Assembly (NCBI RefSeq): GCF_018279165.1
Contig: NZ_CP047289.1
Location: 1,114,501-1,178,500 of the forward strand
Direction: 5' to 3'
Source: Falsirhodobacter algicola
Lineage (GTDB): Bacteria; Pseudomonadota; Alphaproteobacteria; Rhodobacterales; Rhodobacteraceae
Length of the DNA: 64,000 bases
Shown here: positions 51,884 through 61,289 of the stretch, piece after piece
Layout: the number at the start of each line of letters is the position of its first letter
How positions within the stretch are numbered: position 1 is the first letter of the stretch
The notes under the pieces: model-generated
Seen by the model: only the letters and a program-made list of their open reading frames with translations
What the model was told of the DNA's origin: nothing
The model's database searches: none
Made by a program: the position numbers and the translations under genes

Positions 51884-53632
51884 ATACCCCCCCGCGCTTT
51901 TTTGAATGTCGAACGCTCGCTGACGGACCGCCGTTGGATCGGTCCCAGCGACGAAGAGGATCGGCTGGCCGAGGCGATGGCGCAGGCCACCCGCCTGCCC
52001 GCCCCCCTGTGCCGCACGTTGGTGCGGCGCGGCATCGCCCCCGCCGAGGCCGAGCTCTACCTTGCCCCCGCCCTGCGCGATCTGCTGCCCGACCCCCTGA
52101 CGCTGCGCGACATGGGTCTTGCCGCCGCGCGGGTGCTGCAGGCTGTGAGCCGGCGCGAGCGCATTGCGATCTTTGCCGATTACGATGTGGATGGCGGCTC
52201 TTCGGCGGCGCTGCTGATCGTGTGGCTGCGCGCCCTCGGCCGGGAGGCGACGCTCTATATCCCCGACCGCATCGACGAGGGCTATGGCCCCAACGTGCCG
52301 GCGATGCAGCACTTGGCCGCCGCGCATGATCTGATCATCTGCGTCGATTGCGGCACCCTCAGCCATGAGCCGATCGCGGCGGCGCAGGGGGCCGATGTGG
52401 TGGTGCTGGATCACCACCTCGGGGCGGAGACGCTTCCGCCCGCCTTGGCGGTCGTCAATCCCAACCGTCAGGACGAGGATGGGCGGCTGGCCCATCTCTG
52501 CGCTGCATCGGTCGTGTTCCTGATGCTCGTGGAGGCGAATCGTCAGCTTCGCGCCGAAGGCGTGACGGGACCGGACCTGATCGGAATGCTCGATCTGGTG
52601 GCGCTGGCGACGGTGGCCGATGTCGCGCCCCTGATCGGGGTGAACCGCGCGCTGGTGCGTCAGGGGCTGAAGGTGATGGCGCGGCGCGAACGTGCGGGCC
52701 TTGTGGCGCTGGCCGATGTGGCGCGCATGACCGAGGCGCCGACGCCCTATGCGCTTGGGTTCGTGTTGGGGCCGCGCGTCAATGCCGGTGGGCGCATCGG
52801 GCAGGCGGATCTGGGCGCGCGCCTTCTGGCGACGGACGATCCGCGCGAAGCGGCCTCGCTGGCCGCCCGGCTGGACGAATTGAACACCGAACGCCGGGAG
52901 GTGGAGGCCCGCGTCCGCGCCGAAGCCATGGCGCAGGCCGAGGCGCGCGGCCTCGATGCGCCGCTCGTCTGGGCCGCCGGGCAGGACTGGCATCCCGGCG
53001 TCGTCGGCATCGTCGCCTCCCGCCTGAAGGAGGCGACGAATCGCCCCGCCATCGTCATCGGTCTGGCGGGCGGCATCGGCAAGGGATCGGGCCGCTCGGT
53101 CACGGGGGTCGATCTCGGGGCCTCGATTCAGCGCCTTGCGGCCGAAGGGCTGCTTTTGAAGGGCGGCGGGCACAAGATGGCCGCCGGGCTGACCGTGGAC
53201 GAAGCCCGCCTGCCCGAAGCGATGGAGCGGTTGGCCGAGCTTCTGGCCCGGCAGGGCGCGGGCCAGCAAGGTCCGGGCGATCTGCGGCTGGATGGGCTTT
53301 TGATGCCCGACGCCTGCACCCCCGCCCTGATCGAGCAGATCGAGAGCGCGGGCCCCTTCGGCGCCTCCTCGCCCGCGCCGCGTTTCGCCTTTGCCGCCCA
53401 AAGCCTGCAATGCCGGCGCATCGGTCAGAACCACCTGCGGCTGACCTTTGGCGGCCTTGGCGGGCCGAAGGTCGATGCGGTCGCCTTCGGGGCCTTCGAC
53501 GGCCCGCTCGGCCCCGCGCTCGAAGGCTGCGGCACCCGCCGCTTCCACCTTGCCGGCCGGTTGGAGATCAACAGCTATGGCGGGCGCAACCGTGTTCAGC
53601 TGCGGCTGGAAGATGCGGCGGAGGAAAAGTGA
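51881..53632 (+). CDS. recJ: single-stranded-DNA-specific exonuclease RecJ
   Basis: This 583-residue DHH-family 5'-3' exonuclease works in recombination and base-excision repair. The metal site has FADYDVDGGSSAA (about 99-111), VDCGTLSH and VVLDHHLGAE. The DHHA1 domain has KGSGRSVTGVD and GGGHKMAAGLTV, and a C-terminal OB-like domain follows. The length is typical (about 575-590). ATG 51881 is chosen; the frame is open upstream into fabI. Confidence 0.95.
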   Translation: MIPPRAFLNVERSLTDRRWIGPSDEEDRLAEAMAQATRLPAPLCRTLVRRGIAPAEAELYLAPALRDLLPDPLTLRDMGLAAARVLQAVSRRERIAIFADYDVDGGSSAALLIVWLRALGREATLYIPDRIDEGYGPNVPAMQHLAAAHDLIICVDCGTLSHEPIAAAQGADVVVLDHHLGAETLPPALAVVNPNRQDEDGRLAHLCAASVVFLMLVEANRQLRAEGVTGPDLIGMLDLVALATVADVAPLIGVNRALVRQGLKVMARRERAGLVALADVARMTEAPTPYALGFVLGPRVNAGGRIGQADLGARLLATDDPREAASLAARLDELNTERREVEARVRAEAMAQAEARGLDAPLVWAAGQDWHPGVVGIVASRLKEATNRPAIVIGLAGGIGKGSGRSVTGVDLGASIQRLAAEGLLLKGGGHKMAAGLTVDEARLPEAMERLAELLARQGAGQQGPGDLRLDGLLMPDACTPALIEQIESAGPFGASSPAPRFAFAAQSLQCRRIGQNHLRLTFGGLGGPKVDAVAFGAFDGPLGPALEGCGTRRFHLAGRLEINSYGGRNRVQLRLEDAAEEK

Positions 53633-53641
53633 TTTTTCCTC

Positions 53642-53670
53642 TTGCACGCCGGATCGCGGCAGACTAGAAG
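53642..53670 (+). promoter_or_regulatory. promoter for tRNA-Glu
   Basis: TTGCAC (53642-53647) and TAGAAG (53665-53670) are exactly 17 bases apart, 16 bases before the mature tRNA start. Confidence 0.6.
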
Positions 53671-53685
53671 CCGCGCATCCCGGAT

Positions 53686-53760
53686 GGCCCGTTCGTCTAT
53701 CGGTTAGGACGTCAGGTTTTCAACCTGAAAAGAGGGGTTCGACTCCCCTACGGGCTGCCA
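53686..53760 (+). tRNA. tRNA-Glu (anticodon TTC)
   Basis: A 75-base cloverleaf starts GGCCCGT and ends with an encoded CCA. The anticodon arm TCAGG-TTTTCAA-CCTGA reads TTC (glutamate). The T arm GGGG-TTCGACT-CCCC is perfect. The acceptor stem GGCCCGT/ACGGGCT has one G-T pair at its end. It lies between recJ and crtY. Confidence 0.97.
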
Positions 53761-53877
53761 GGATATTTCCCAAAGATCGCATGTGATTGCCGCGGCATTC
53801 CGCCCTGCGGCGCGGCGCGATTACCGCTCGCCTTTTCCCGGTCCGCCGCTAAATTCGCGTGAAGTGATGGGGGACAG

Positions 53878-54981
53878 ATGCAGACGGAGATCGCGATTGC
53901 CGGGGCGGGTCTCGCCGCCGCTGTTCTGGCCCTGCGCCTGTCGGCCGCGCCGGGGGCGCCGCGCATCGCCTTGCACGACCCGCAGCCCTTTGCCGGGCGC
54001 ACATGGTCCTTTCACGAACATGACGTGACCGAGGAGGATCGCCGCTGGCTCTCCCCCGCCATCGCCCATCGCTGGAGCGGGCAGGATGTCCGCTTTCCGG
54101 GGCTGCACCGGACGATGCGGGCGGGTTATGCCACGATCACGCCCGAAAGCCTTGCCGCCGCCTTGCCGCCCAACGTGACCATCCGCCCCGGACGGATCGC
54201 CGATCCCGCCACGTTGGATGCGCGCTGCGTCATCGACGCGCGGGGGGCCGCGCCGCATCCGGCGCTGCGCATCGCCTTTCAGAAATTCCTCGGGCAGGAG
54301 GTGCGCCTGCACGGCCCCCACGGCCTGACGCGGCCCGTCATCATGGATGCCGAAGTCGCGCAGTTGGAGGGGTTCCGCTTCGTCTATGTCCTGCCGCTGT
54401 CGCCGACGACGCTGCTGATCGAAGACACCCGCTATTCCGACACGCCCGAGGTGGATGCCGCCGCCTTCCGCAGCGCGATCAGTGCTTATGCCGCGGCGCA
54501 AGGCTGGCGGATCGCGGATGTCCTGCGCGAGGAAAGCGCGGCCCTGCCCCTTGGCCTTGCCTTCGACGCCGAGGCGTTCTGGGCCGATGCCGCCCTGCCC
54601 CGCATCGGCATGGCGGCGGCGCAGTTCCATCCCGTCACCGGATATACCCTGCCCGATGCCGTGCGCACGGCGAACCTCGTGGCCGCGCATTGGACGGAAG
54701 GGACGACCGCCCTTGCCCGCCACCTGCGCCGCGATGCGCTGCGGCGCGCGCGGGGGCAACGCTTCTACCGCCTTCTGTCGCGGATGCTGTTCGAAGCTGC
54801 CACGCCGGATGCGCGCTGGCGCGTCCTGCGCCGCTTCTACGGGCTTCCCGAACCGCTGATCGAACGCTTCTATGCCGGTCGCACCACCACCGCCGATATG
54901 GCGCGCATCCTCGTCGGGCGACCGCCCGTGCCGCTGGGCCGCGCCCTCCGCTCCCTTCCCGAAAGGATGAACCATGTCTGA
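53878..54981 (+). CDS. crtY: lycopene beta-cyclase
   Basis: This 367-residue FAD-dependent enzyme closes both ends of lycopene to beta-carotene. The dinucleotide motif IAGAGLAAAVLAL is at residues 7-19. GRTWSFHEHDVT and the FVYVLPLSPTTLLIEDTRYSD segment are hallmarks of the CrtY family. The length is a little under the usual 380-390. ATG 53878 is preceded by GGGGG. The stop overlaps crtI by eight bases, so crtY-crtI-crtB form one operon. Confidence 0.94.
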   Translation: MQTEIAIAGAGLAAAVLALRLSAAPGAPRIALHDPQPFAGRTWSFHEHDVTEEDRRWLSPAIAHRWSGQDVRFPGLHRTMRAGYATITPESLAAALPPNVTIRPGRIADPATLDARCVIDARGAAPHPALRIAFQKFLGQEVRLHGPHGLTRPVIMDAEVAQLEGFRFVYVLPLSPTTLLIEDTRYSDTPEVDAAAFRSAISAYAAAQGWRIADVLREESAALPLGLAFDAEAFWADAALPRIGMAAAQFHPVTGYTLPDAVRTANLVAAHWTEGTTALARHLRRDALRRARGQRFYRLLSRMLFEAATPDARWRVLRRFYGLPEPLIERFYAGRTTTADMARILVGRPPVPLGRALRSLPERMNHV

Positions 54982-56428
54982 TAGAACAGCCGCCGTCATC
55001 GGGGCGGGGCTTGGCGGGCTTGCCCTTGCCATTCGGTTGCAATCGGCCGGCATCGCGACGACCCTGTTCGAGAAGCGCGATCTGCCGGGCGGGCGCGCCT
55101 ATGTGTACCGCGATGCGGGCTTCACCTTCGATGCCGGTCCCACGGTCATCACCGACCCCGAATGCCTGAAGAAGCTGTGGCGCCTGTCGGGCCGCCGGAT
55201 GGAGGATTACGTCACCCTGCTGCCCGTCGCCCCCTTCTATCAGCTGTGCTGGGAGGACGGTTTCAAATTCGACTACGCCGACGATCAGGACGCGATCGAC
55301 CGGCAGATCGCCCTGAAATCGCCGCAGGACGTGGCGGGGTATCGCCGCTTCCTCGACTATTCCCGCGATGTCTACCGCGAGGGGTACGAGAAGCTGGGCA
55401 CCGTGCCCTTCCTGCACTTCCGGTCCATGATCAAGGCGGGCCCGCAACTGGCGCGGCTGCAAAGCTGGCGGTCGGTCCATTCCATGGTGGCGCAGTTCAT
55501 CAAGGACGATCAATTGCGGCAGGCCTTCAGCTTCCACACGCTGCTCGTCGGCGGCAACCCGTTCGAGACGTCCTCGATCTATGCGCTGATCCACGCGCTG
55601 GAACGGCAGGGCGGCGTGTGGTTCGCCAAGGGCGGGACCGGGGCGCTGGTGCAGGGGATGGTGAACCTGTTCCAAGACCTCGGCGGCGTCATCCATTGCA
55701 ACGCCGAGGTGGAGCGGATCGAAACCTCCGGCCGCCGCGCCACCGCGCTGCAGGTGAACGGCGAACGCCATCCCTTCGACATGATCGCCAGCAATGCCGA
55801 TGTGGTGCACACCTATGACAAGCTGCTGGGCGATCCCAAGGGCAAGTCGCTGGCGCGCAAACGCCATTCGATGTCGCTCTTCGTGACCTATTTCGGGCTG
55901 AAGGGCGAACGGCCGGACCTGCGGCACCACATGGTGCTGTTCGGCAAACGCTACCGCGCGCTGATCCACGAGATTTTCCACGGGCATGAATTGCAGGACG
56001 ATTTCTCGCTCTATCTGCATGCACCATCCGTGACGGACCCGTCGCTCGCGCCCGAAGGGTGCAGCGCCTATTATGTGCTGTCGCCGGTGCCGCATCTGGG
56101 TCAGGCCGATATCGACTGGGACGTGGTGGGGCCGCAATACCGCGACCGCATCCTCGATTACCTTGAGGAACGCTACATCCCGAACCTGCGCCGCGATCTG
56201 ATGACGGTCCGGCATTTCACGCCCTTCGATTTCCGGGATGAGTTGAACGCCCATCACGGCAGCGCCTTCTCCATCGAGCCGATCCTGACGCAGAGCGCGT
56301 GGTTCCGCCCGCACAACCGCGACGAACGTCTGTCGAACCTCTATGTCGTGGGGGCGGGCACCCATCCGGGCGCGGGCATTCCGGGCGTCGTCGGCAGCGC
56401 CGAGGCGACGGCGGGGCTGATGATATGA
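54974..56428 (+). CDS. crtI: phytoene desaturase (lycopene-forming)
   Basis: This 484-residue FAD-dependent enzyme introduces double bases in phytoene; the bacterial form usually makes lycopene. The N-terminal motif VIGAGLGGLALAIRLQ is at residues 8-23, followed by EKRDLPGGRAYVYRD and DAGPTVITDP. The signature NLYVVGAGTHPGAGIPGVVGSAE lies near the C terminus, as in other CrtI proteins. It overlaps crtB by four bases. Confidence 0.95.
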   Translation: MSDRTAAVIGAGLGGLALAIRLQSAGIATTLFEKRDLPGGRAYVYRDAGFTFDAGPTVITDPECLKKLWRLSGRRMEDYVTLLPVAPFYQLCWEDGFKFDYADDQDAIDRQIALKSPQDVAGYRRFLDYSRDVYREGYEKLGTVPFLHFRSMIKAGPQLARLQSWRSVHSMVAQFIKDDQLRQAFSFHTLLVGGNPFETSSIYALIHALERQGGVWFAKGGTGALVQGMVNLFQDLGGVIHCNAEVERIETSGRRATALQVNGERHPFDMIASNADVVHTYDKLLGDPKGKSLARKRHSMSLFVTYFGLKGERPDLRHHMVLFGKRYRALIHEIFHGHELQDDFSLYLHAPSVTDPSLAPEGCSAYYVLSPVPHLGQADIDWDVVGPQYRDRILDYLEERYIPNLRRDLMTVRHFTPFDFRDELNAHHGSAFSIEPILTQSAWFRPHNRDERLSNLYVVGAGTHPGAGIPGVVGSAEATAGLMI

Positions 56429-57312
56429 CCGATACCACCATTGCCGCCGCCGAGCAGTCGATCGCCAAGGGATCGGCCAGCTTCGCCGCCGCCGCCCGCC
56501 TGTTCGATCGCCGCACGCGCGAGGATTGCGTGATGCTCTATGCGTGGTGCCGCCACTGCGACGATGTGATCGACGGGCAGGATCACGGCATGGCGCAGAC
56601 CGCCACCTTCCGCGAGGGGCAGGCCCAGCGACTGGCCGAGCTGCGCCAGCAGACGGCACAGGCGCTGGCCGGCACCCCCGAAGGCCCCGTCTTCGAGGCG
56701 CTGGCCCGCGTGGCCGAGCGCAATGCCATTCCCGCGCTTCATCCCAATCAGCTTCTGGACGGCTTTGCCATGGATGTGGCCGAGCGGCGCTACCGCACGA
56801 TGCAGGATCTTCTGGATTACTGCTATCACGTCGCGGGCGTCGTGGGGGTGATGATGGCGCAGATCATGGGGGTGCGCGATCCAGCGGTGCTGGATCGGGC
56901 CTCCGATCTGGGCATCGGGTTCCAGCTGACCAACATCGCGCGCGATGTGATGGAGGATCGGGCCGCCGGGCGCTGCTACATCCCCGACGAGCTTTTGACC
57001 ACGCGCGACCGCGACGACCTCTATCGCGCGGCGCTGCGCCTTCTGGACGAGGCGGAGGCCTATTACGACAGCGCCCTTGCCGGGATGGGCCGCCTGCCGC
57101 CCCGCTCGGCCTTGGCCATCGCGGCGGCGCGGCGCGTCTATCGTGCGATCGGGCTGAAGCTGCGGGGGGGCGGCCCGGCGGCCTGGGATCGGCGCATCAG
57201 CACCACCAAAGCGGAAAAGGCGGCGATGTTCGCCGCCGCCCCTTCGGATGTGCTGCGCAGCCGGTTTCGGGCGGAACGCCCGCGGCAGGGGCTTTATCAG
57301 CGCCCTTCCTGA
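56425..57312 (+). CDS. crtB: phytoene synthase
   Basis: This 295-residue enzyme condenses two geranylgeranyl diphosphates to phytoene. The first aspartate-rich motif is in HCDDVIDGQ (Asp46, Asp47, Asp50) and the second in ARDVMEDRAAGRCYIP (around 175), both of the trans-isoprenyl diphosphate synthase type. The ATG at 56425 overlaps the crtI stop (ATGA). The end overlaps the convergent crtZ by 16 bases. Confidence 0.95.
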   Translation: MTDTTIAAAEQSIAKGSASFAAAARLFDRRTREDCVMLYAWCRHCDDVIDGQDHGMAQTATFREGQAQRLAELRQQTAQALAGTPEGPVFEALARVAERNAIPALHPNQLLDGFAMDVAERRYRTMQDLLDYCYHVAGVVGVMMAQIMGVRDPAVLDRASDLGIGFQLTNIARDVMEDRAAGRCYIPDELLTTRDRDDLYRAALRLLDEAEAYYDSALAGMGRLPPRSALAIAAARRVYRAIGLKLRGGGPAAWDRRISTTKAEKAAMFAAAPSDVLRSRFRAERPRQGLYQRPS

Positions 57313-57806
57313 ACGTCCTTCACGACATCGGGGTTCGTACGTTTGTTCTGGCCCAGTTCCTGCGCCAACTCCTTCACGGGCCGTGCATAGATGAAACCGA
57401 AGGACACGCAGCCGTCCTTTCCATCCACCGCATGATGCAGCCGATGCGCCTGATAGAGGCGTTTGGCATAGCCCTTGCGGGGGATGTAGTTGAACGGCCA
57501 GCGTTTGTGCACCAGCCCGTCATGGGCGATGAAATACAGCGCCCCGTAAAGCGTCACCCCGATCGCGAACCACGTCGCCGGCCCCCAGAGATAGTGGCCC
57601 ACGAGGAACAGCCCGATCGCGATCACCGCGAAGACGACGGCGTACATGTCGTTCATCTCGAACGGGCCATGCGTTTCTTCGTGGTGGGATTTGTGCCAGC
57701 CCCAGCCCCAGCCGTGCATGATGTATTTATGGGCGGCCCATGCCACCCATTCCATGAAGCCGACCGTCGCGATGATCACGACACCCGGCAGGATCCATTC
57801 CGTCAC
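57297..57806 (-). CDS. crtZ: beta-carotene hydroxylase
   Basis: This 169-residue di-iron membrane hydroxylase converts beta-carotene to zeaxanthin. Its four histidine boxes are HKYIMH (26-31), HKSHH (38-42), HDGLVH (95-100) and HRLHH (121-125), and about four membrane helices surround them. It is in a two-gene operon with crtE, overlapping by four bases. No crtW ketolase is in the window. Confidence 0.94.
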   Translation of the reverse strand: MTEWILPGVVIIATVGFMEWVAWAAHKYIMHGWGWGWHKSHHEETHGPFEMNDMYAVVFAVIAIGLFLVGHYLWGPATWFAIGVTLYGALYFIAHDGLVHKRWPFNYIPRKGYAKRLYQAHRLHHAVDGKDGCVSFGFIYARPVKELAQELGQNKRTNPDVVKDVQEGR

Positions 57807-58759
57807 TGCGTCACCCTTTCGTCCCGCGGCGCCGACACCCGCGCCGCCAGCAGGTCACGATCGAACACCTGTCCGATCATCCATTGCCACGGCCCCGAAT
57901 CCACATCCGCCGCATCCAGCGAATGCTGGGCCCGCAGCAGCAGGTCGAGGCAGCGGCGCAGGGCCCGGTCGGTCCCCAGTTCGGCCACCAGCGTCGCCTT
58001 GCCTTCGTCCTTGCCCACATCCTTGCCGAATTCCTCGGCCGTCTTGGTCACGTCCCCCAGATCGTCGGCGATCTGGAAGGCCTGGCCCAAATCTTCGGCA
58101 AAGCGGCGCAGATGCTGGCGCCGCGCGATGCCATGCCCCGCAAGGATCGACCCCATCTCCACCGCCGCGACCAGAAGGACGCCCGTCTTCATGCGGTTCA
58201 CGCGGGCGATGCGGTCCAGCACGGTGGAACCCACCCGATCCTCGGGGGCGAAACCGTTCACGTCGTATTCCTGCCCAGCCACGAGGCCCGCCCAGCCGAT
58301 CGCATGGGACAGCGCCGCCACCAGATCGACCCGCCGCGCCGAATCCGTGCCCATGCCCGCCACGATGCCGAAGGCGTGGTTCATCAGCCCGACCGCGCCC
58401 AGAATCGCCGTCGCCTCGCCATAGGCCACATGCGAGGCCGCCTGCCCGCGCCGAAGTGCCGCATCATCCATGCAGGGCAGATCGTCCAGAATCAGCGAGG
58501 CCGAATGCACCATCTCCAAGGCGCAGCCGGCATCGAGGATGTCCGAATCCTCGGCCCCTGCCCCGGCCAGATGCACCAGAAACGGCCGCATCCGCTTGCC
58601 CGACGCCATGATCGCCCCCGTGGAGGCCGCCATCAGCCGCGCCGGTGCGCCCGCGGGCGGCACCATATGCGTCTGCATCCGCCGCTCCAGCGCAAGGCGG
58701 AAGGCGGCGAAGCGCTCGGCATGGCAGCCGCTGTGCAGTAGATCTGGCGTGATGTTCAT
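57803..58759 (-). CDS. crtE: geranylgeranyl diphosphate synthase
   Basis: This 318-residue prenyl transferase makes the C20 precursor of phytoene. The first aspartate-rich motif DDLPCMDD lies at residues 92-99, and the second in QIADDLGDVTKT (about 236-247) reads DDLGD where most have DDILD. GKRMRPFLVHLAG near 54-66 is the substrate-binding region. The ATG at 58759 is used; the frame is open to 58801. It is divergent from the isopentenyl-diphosphate isomerase gene. Confidence 0.92.
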   Translation of the reverse strand: MNITPDLLHSGCHAERFAAFRLALERRMQTHMVPPAGAPARLMAASTGAIMASGKRMRPFLVHLAGAGAEDSDILDAGCALEMVHSASLILDDLPCMDDAALRRGQAASHVAYGEATAILGAVGLMNHAFGIVAGMGTDSARRVDLVAALSHAIGWAGLVAGQEYDVNGFAPEDRVGSTVLDRIARVNRMKTGVLLVAAVEMGSILAGHGIARRQHLRRFAEDLGQAFQIADDLGDVTKTAEEFGKDVGKDEGKATLVAELGTDRALRRCLDLLLRAQHSLDAADVDSGPWQWMIGQVFDRDLLAARVSAPRDERVTQ

Positions 58760-58778
58760 CGTGTCGGATCGCTTGGGT

Positions 58779-58807
58779 TTGCCGCGGCTGTCATCCTCCA
58801 CTATCTG
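58779..58807 (+). promoter_or_regulatory. promoter for type 2 isopentenyl-diphosphate isomerase
   Basis: TTGCCG (58779-58784) and TATCTG (58802-58807) are exactly 17 bases apart, between divergent crtE and fni. The leader would be about 40 nt. Confidence 0.5.
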
Positions 58808-58853
58808 GAAGGAACCACCCGCATGTCAAACCCTTGATCGGAGAGCGCGCCCC

Positions 58854-59864
58854 ATGACCAGCCAGCGCAAGTCGCAGCATCTGGACATCGTGCTGGAAGG
58901 GCGGGCCGCGGGCGACGGCCGGACCGGCCTCGAATCCGTGCGTTTCGCGCATGTGGCGCTGCCGGAACTGCATCTGGACCGGATCGATCTTTCGACGGTC
59001 TTTCTGGGCCGCAAGATTGCGCTGCCCTTTCTCGTCAGTTCCATGACCGGGGGGCCGGCGCGGGCGGCGGCGATCAACGCACGTCTGGCACAGGCCTGTC
59101 AGGCGGCGCGCGTGCCGCTGGCCGTCGGATCGCAGCGCGTCGCGCTGGAGGCGGGGGATGCGGGCGGGCTGGATCGCGGGTTGCGCGCCGCCGCCCCGGA
59201 CATTCCGATCCTCGCCAATCTGGGCGCGGCGCAATTGAACCTCGGCTATGGGGCCGAACAGGCGCTGCGCGCCGTGGAGGCGATCGAGGCCGACGCCCTG
59301 ATCATCCACCTCAACCCCCTGCAAGAGGCGCTTCAGCCCGAGGGCGACCGCGATTGGCGTGGGCTGACGGCGCGAATCGGTGCGCTGGTGCGCGCGCTTC
59401 CGGTGCCGGTGATCATCAAAGAGGTGGGTGCAGGCCTCTCCGCCGCCGTGATCCGCACCCTGTCGGACGAAGGGGTCGCGATCTTCGATGTGGCCGGCAG
59501 CGGCGGCACCAGTTGGGCCGCGGTGGAGGGCGCACGCGCCGCCCACCCGCGCGACGCCGCCATCGCGGCGGCCTTCGCCGATTGGGGCATCCCCACCGCC
59601 ACCGCCCTGCGTCAGGCGCGCGACATGTGCCCCAAGGCCACGATCATCGCCTCGGGCGGGCTAACGACGGGGCTGGATGCGGCGCGGGCCATCCGCCTGG
59701 GCGCGGATCTGGCGGGCTTTGCCGCCACGCTGCTGCCAGCCGCCCTTCACAGTGCCGAGGCGGTGGAGGAGACCTTCGCCGTGCTGGAGGGGCAACTGCG
59801 CGTCGCCTGCTTCTGCACCGGATCGCCCGATCTGACCGCGCTGCGCAAGGCCGCCCTGCTCTGA
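58854..59864 (+). CDS. fni: type 2 isopentenyl-diphosphate Delta-isomerase
   Basis: This 336-residue FMN- and NADPH-dependent enzyme interconverts isopentenyl and dimethylallyl diphosphate. VSSMTGGPARAAAINARLAQ, HLNPLQEALQPEGD, IIKEVGAGLS and the phosphate/FMN segment GSGGTSW match the family. The ATG at 58854 has a GGAGAG site; the frame is open to 58470 through crtE. Placement next to crtE supports precursor supply for carotenoids. Confidence 0.93.
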   Translation: MTSQRKSQHLDIVLEGRAAGDGRTGLESVRFAHVALPELHLDRIDLSTVFLGRKIALPFLVSSMTGGPARAAAINARLAQACQAARVPLAVGSQRVALEAGDAGGLDRGLRAAAPDIPILANLGAAQLNLGYGAEQALRAVEAIEADALIIHLNPLQEALQPEGDRDWRGLTARIGALVRALPVPVIIKEVGAGLSAAVIRTLSDEGVAIFDVAGSGGTSWAAVEGARAAHPRDAAIAAAFADWGIPTATALRQARDMCPKATIIASGGLTTGLDAARAIRLGADLAGFAATLLPAALHSAEAVEETFAVLEGQLRVACFCTGSPDLTALRKAALL

Positions 59865-59893
59865 AGCCCCCTTCCGCGACGGGCGCGGCCCCG

Positions 59894-59906
59894 CTATATC
59901 GGCGCC
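59894..59906 (+). promoter_or_regulatory. -10 element immediately before rimO
   Basis: TATATC (59895-59900) ends six bases before the rimO ATG (59907), with CTTCCG (59871-59876) 18 bases upstream as a possible -35. Initiation would fall at or close to the A of the ATG, so the rimO mRNA may be leaderless. Confidence 0.4.
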
Positions 59907-61289
59907 ATGTCTCAGAACCCGCCGAATCTCCGCCCCGATCTTGCCCCGAAGATCGCGATCGACGCCGCCCCGCGCAGCGGCCAGCCGACCATCGGCATGG
60001 TCAGCCTCGGCTGCCCGAAGGCGCTGGTGGACAGCGAACGCATCCTGACGCGCCTGCGGGCCGAAGGCTATGCGATCAGCCCCGATTACAAGGGCGCGGA
60101 TGCGGTGATCGTGAACACCTGCGGCTTCCTCGATTCGGCGAAGGCCGAAAGCCTCGATGCCATCGGCGAGGCGCTGCGCGAGAACGGCAAGGTTCTGGTG
60201 ACTGGCTGCCTTGGGGCCGAGCCTGAATTCATTACCGGCGCCCATCCCAAGGTCATGGCCGTCACCGGCCCGCATCAATACGAGGCGGTGCTGGACGCCG
60301 TGCACCGCGCCGTGCCGCCGCGCCCCGATCCCTATGTCGATCTGCTGCCCGCACAAAGCGTCAGCCTCACCCCTCGGCACTTCAGCTATGTGAAGATTTC
60401 CGAAGGGTGCAATCACAAGTGCAAGTTCTGCATCATCCCGGACATGCGCGGTCGGCTGGTCAGCCGTCCCGCCCATGCCATCCTGCGCGAGGCGGAAAAG
60501 CTGGTCGAGGCCGGGGTGAAGGAGCTTCTGGTCATCAGTCAGGACACCTCCGCCTATGGGGTGGACCGCAAGCATGACCTCGCCCCGTGGAAGGGCCGCG
60601 AGGTGCGCGCCCATGTCACCGACCTTGCGCGCGAACTCGGAAGCCTCGGGGCTTGGGTGCGGCTGCATTACGTCTATCCCTATCCGCATGTGCGCGATCT
60701 GATCCCGCTGATGGCCGAGGGGCTGGTGCTGCCCTATCTCGACATTCCGTTCCAGCATGCCCACACGGACACGCTGAAGCGCATGGCCCGCCCCGCCGCC
60801 GCCGCCCGCACGCTCGACGAGATCGCGGCATGGCGCGCCGCCTGCCCCGACATCACGCTGCGCTCCACCTTCATCGTCGGCTATCCCGGCGAGACGGAGG
60901 AGGAGTTCCAGACCCTTCTGGATTGGCTGGACGAGGCGCAGCTCGATCGCGTCGGCTGCTTCCAATACGAGAATGTCGCCGGTGCCCGTTCGAACGATCT
61001 GCCGGACCATGTGCCCGCCGAGGTGAAGCAGGACCGCTGGGACCGCTTCATGCAAAAGGCGCTCGCCATTTCCGAAGAAAAGCTCGCCCGCAAGGTCGGC
61101 ACGCTTCAGCAGGTCATCGTCGATGAGGTGGACGCCGATGGCGCGACCTGCCGCACCAAGGCCGACGCCCCCGAGATCGACGGCAACCTCTTCATCGACG
61201 AAGGGTTCGAGCATCTGTCGCCCGGCGATATGGTCACCGTGCGCGTCGACGAGGCTGGGGATTACGATCTCTGGGGCCGGATCGTCTGA
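59907..61289 (+). CDS. rimO: ribosomal protein S12 methylthiotransferase
   Basis: This 460-residue radical SAM enzyme adds a methylthio group to the conserved aspartate of ribosomal protein S12. The N-terminal cluster uses cysteines in [13 protein letters not shown] (Cys36), NTCGFLDSA (about 72) and TGCLGAE (about 101). The radical SAM motif CNHKCKFC is near residue 168-175. A TRAM domain covers the last 65 residues. The SLGCPK start separates RimO from MiaB. No ribosome-binding site is obvious before the ATG. Confidence 0.95.
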   Translation: MSQNPPNLRPDLAPKIAIDAAPRSGQPTIGMVSLGCPKALVDSERILTRLRAEGYAISPDYKGADAVIVNTCGFLDSAKAESLDAIGEALRENGKVLVTGCLGAEPEFITGAHPKVMAVTGPHQYEAVLDAVHRAVPPRPDPYVDLLPAQSVSLTPRHFSYVKISEGCNHKCKFCIIPDMRGRLVSRPAHAILREAEKLVEAGVKELLVISQDTSAYGVDRKHDLAPWKGREVRAHVTDLARELGSLGAWVRLHYVYPYPHVRDLIPLMAEGLVLPYLDIPFQHAHTDTLKRMARPAAAARTLDEIAAWRAACPDITLRSTFIVGYPGETEEEFQTLLDWLDEAQLDRVGCFQYENVAGARSNDLPDHVPAEVKQDRWDRFMQKALAISEEKLARKVGTLQQVIVDEVDADGATCRTKADAPEIDGNLFIDEGFEHLSPGDMVTVRVDEAGDYDLWGRIV

